Assembly (NCBI GenBank): GCA_026984675.1
Contig: JALSRQ010000106.1
Location: forward strand, 1 to 44,343
Length of the DNA stretch: 44,343 nt
Reading direction: 5' to 3'
Source of the DNA: Thermaceae bacterium
GTDB taxonomy: Bacteria; Deinococcota; Deinococci; Deinococcales; Marinithermaceae
Shown: positions 43,828 to 44,343 of the stretch, in pieces
How positions within the stretch are numbered: position 1 is the stretch's first letter
How the letters are laid out: each line of letters starts with the position of its first letter
Translations under genes and position numbers: made by a program
Notes under the pieces: model-generated
The model's input: only the letters and a program-made list of their open reading frames with translations
Told to the model about the DNA's origin: nothing
The model's database searches: none

Positions 43828-44253
43828 CTAGCCTTGTGGGAAGCCCTCCAGGAGCTTCTCGACCTCCTCCTTGTGGTGGGTCTCGTCCTCGATCATGGCG
43901 TGGATCTTGGCGGCCAGGCCGAGGTCGCCGGCCTCCTCGGCCTGGCGCATCCGCTCGGCGTAGCGCGCCAGCGTCTCGGTCTCGGCCTTGAGGATCGCCT
44001 CCAACATCGCCCGCGGGGTCTCGGCCTGGGGCACCGCCGCCGGCTGGGTGGTGGGCACCCCGCCCAGGGCCACGATCTTGTCGGCCAGGAACTGGGCGTG
44101 GCCCAGCTCCTCGGCGGCCTCCTCGAGGAAGAACGCCCGCAGCGCCGGCCGGAAGGGGCCCTTCACCCGGGCCGCGAAGGTCGTGTAGGTGATCACCGCT
44201 TCGTACTCGTGGGCCAGGTCCTCGTTCAGTCCTTGGATCAAGCGTTCCAGCAT
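43828..44253 (-). CDS. Ferritin-like di-iron protein (bacterioferritin/Dps type)
   Basis: 141-residue four-helix protein. Metal-ligand pattern: Glu in LNEDLAHEYEAVITY, ExxH as EELGHAQF in helix 2, Glu in LKAETETLARY, and ExxH as EDETHHKEE in helix 4. Probably oxidises or stores iron. ATG 44253 has GGAGGTG upstream; a longer frame lacks a site. A -10 TATGAT lies about 20 bases further up, beside an inverted repeat. Confidence 0.85.
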   Translation of the reverse strand: MLERLIQGLNEDLAHEYEAVITYTTFAARVKGPFRPALRAFFLEEAAEELGHAQFLADKIVALGGVPTTQPAAVPQAETPRAMLEAILKAETETLARYAERMRQAEEAGDLGLAAKIHAMIEDETHHKEEVEKLLEGFPQG

Positions 44254-44272
44254 CGTCGCACCTCCGTCTAAA

Positions 44273-44287
44273 ATCATAACGATTATG
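44273..44287 (-). promoter_or_regulatory. -10 and inverted repeat upstream of the ferritin-like gene
   Basis: Minus strand -10 TATGAT (44278-44273) overlaps the inverted repeat CATAA-CGA-TTATG (44275-44287) in otherwise GC-rich DNA. A metal- or peroxide-responsive operator is possible. Nothing further is seen from 44288 to the window end. Confidence 0.45.
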
Positions 44288-44343
44288 TAGCTCGGGCGCA
44301 ACCCCCCCGCGGCGGGATTCCGGCCGGGGCCGGGGGTCCGCGC

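Overview
The window is about 72% G+C, coding-dense and bacterial. Gene content (MgtE, the ffh-rpsP-khpA-rimM-trmD string, GTG/TTG starts) and many promoters whose -10 hexamer (TAnnnT) lies only 6-8 bases before the start codon point to the Deinococcus-Thermus phylum. My best guess is a Thermales relative such as Oceanithermus or Marinithermus; the genus is inference. No insertion sequence, CRISPR array, tRNA or rRNA was seen.

Layout. (1) 1-3819, plus strand: late cobalamin genes, namely a truncated CobD/CobC-like aminotransferase, a CobQ-CobU fusion and cobT. cobS lies at 21102, so the cob group is split by a 17 kb block. (2) 3816-21081: that block, almost all on the minus strand. Its promoter-proximal half is a nearly complete Lsr system for autoinducer-2 (AI-2): lsrA-C-D-B-K, a cupin where LsrG would be expected, and divergent lsrR. 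The other half has its own RpiR-type regulator, a second sugar ABC transporter with a Tat-exported binding protein, the 5-methylthioribose kinase/isomerase pair MtnK-MtnA, an LsrE-like epimerase, LsrF, and a zinc alcohol dehydrogenase. AI-2 and methylthioribose are both C5 leftovers of S-adenosylmethionine metabolism, so the block reads as one salvage island with two importers, two kinases and a shared lower pathway. (3) 21102-27906: cobS, then a phosphate block with a PhoB-like regulator, a soluble PhoR-like kinase, PhoU, a Ugp glycerol-3-phosphate importer (no ATPase gene) and a glycerophosphodiesterase. (4) 27874-34382: housekeeping genes mgtE, ffh, rpsP, khpA, rimM, trmD, tgt and coaX. (5) 34345-38832: a YihY membrane protein, an acyl-CoA dehydrogenase, and a VWA protein with its MoxR-type ATPase. 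(6) 38845-43792: a SARP/AfsR-type regulator with BTAD, ATPase and TPR regions, beside three promoters that carry the same 11-bp-spaced GCCACGC repeats at a fixed distance from an identical -10. They drive a small lipoprotein plus an anchored coiled-coil/head protein, a second diverged copy of that pair (its lipoprotein decayed), and a 54-residue unknown protein. This looks like an undescribed SARP regulon. (7) 43828-44253: a ferritin-like protein.

The strongest candidates for new biology are the SARP operator family with its duplicated surface-protein locus, and the fused AI-2/methylthioribose island with a cupin replacing LsrG.
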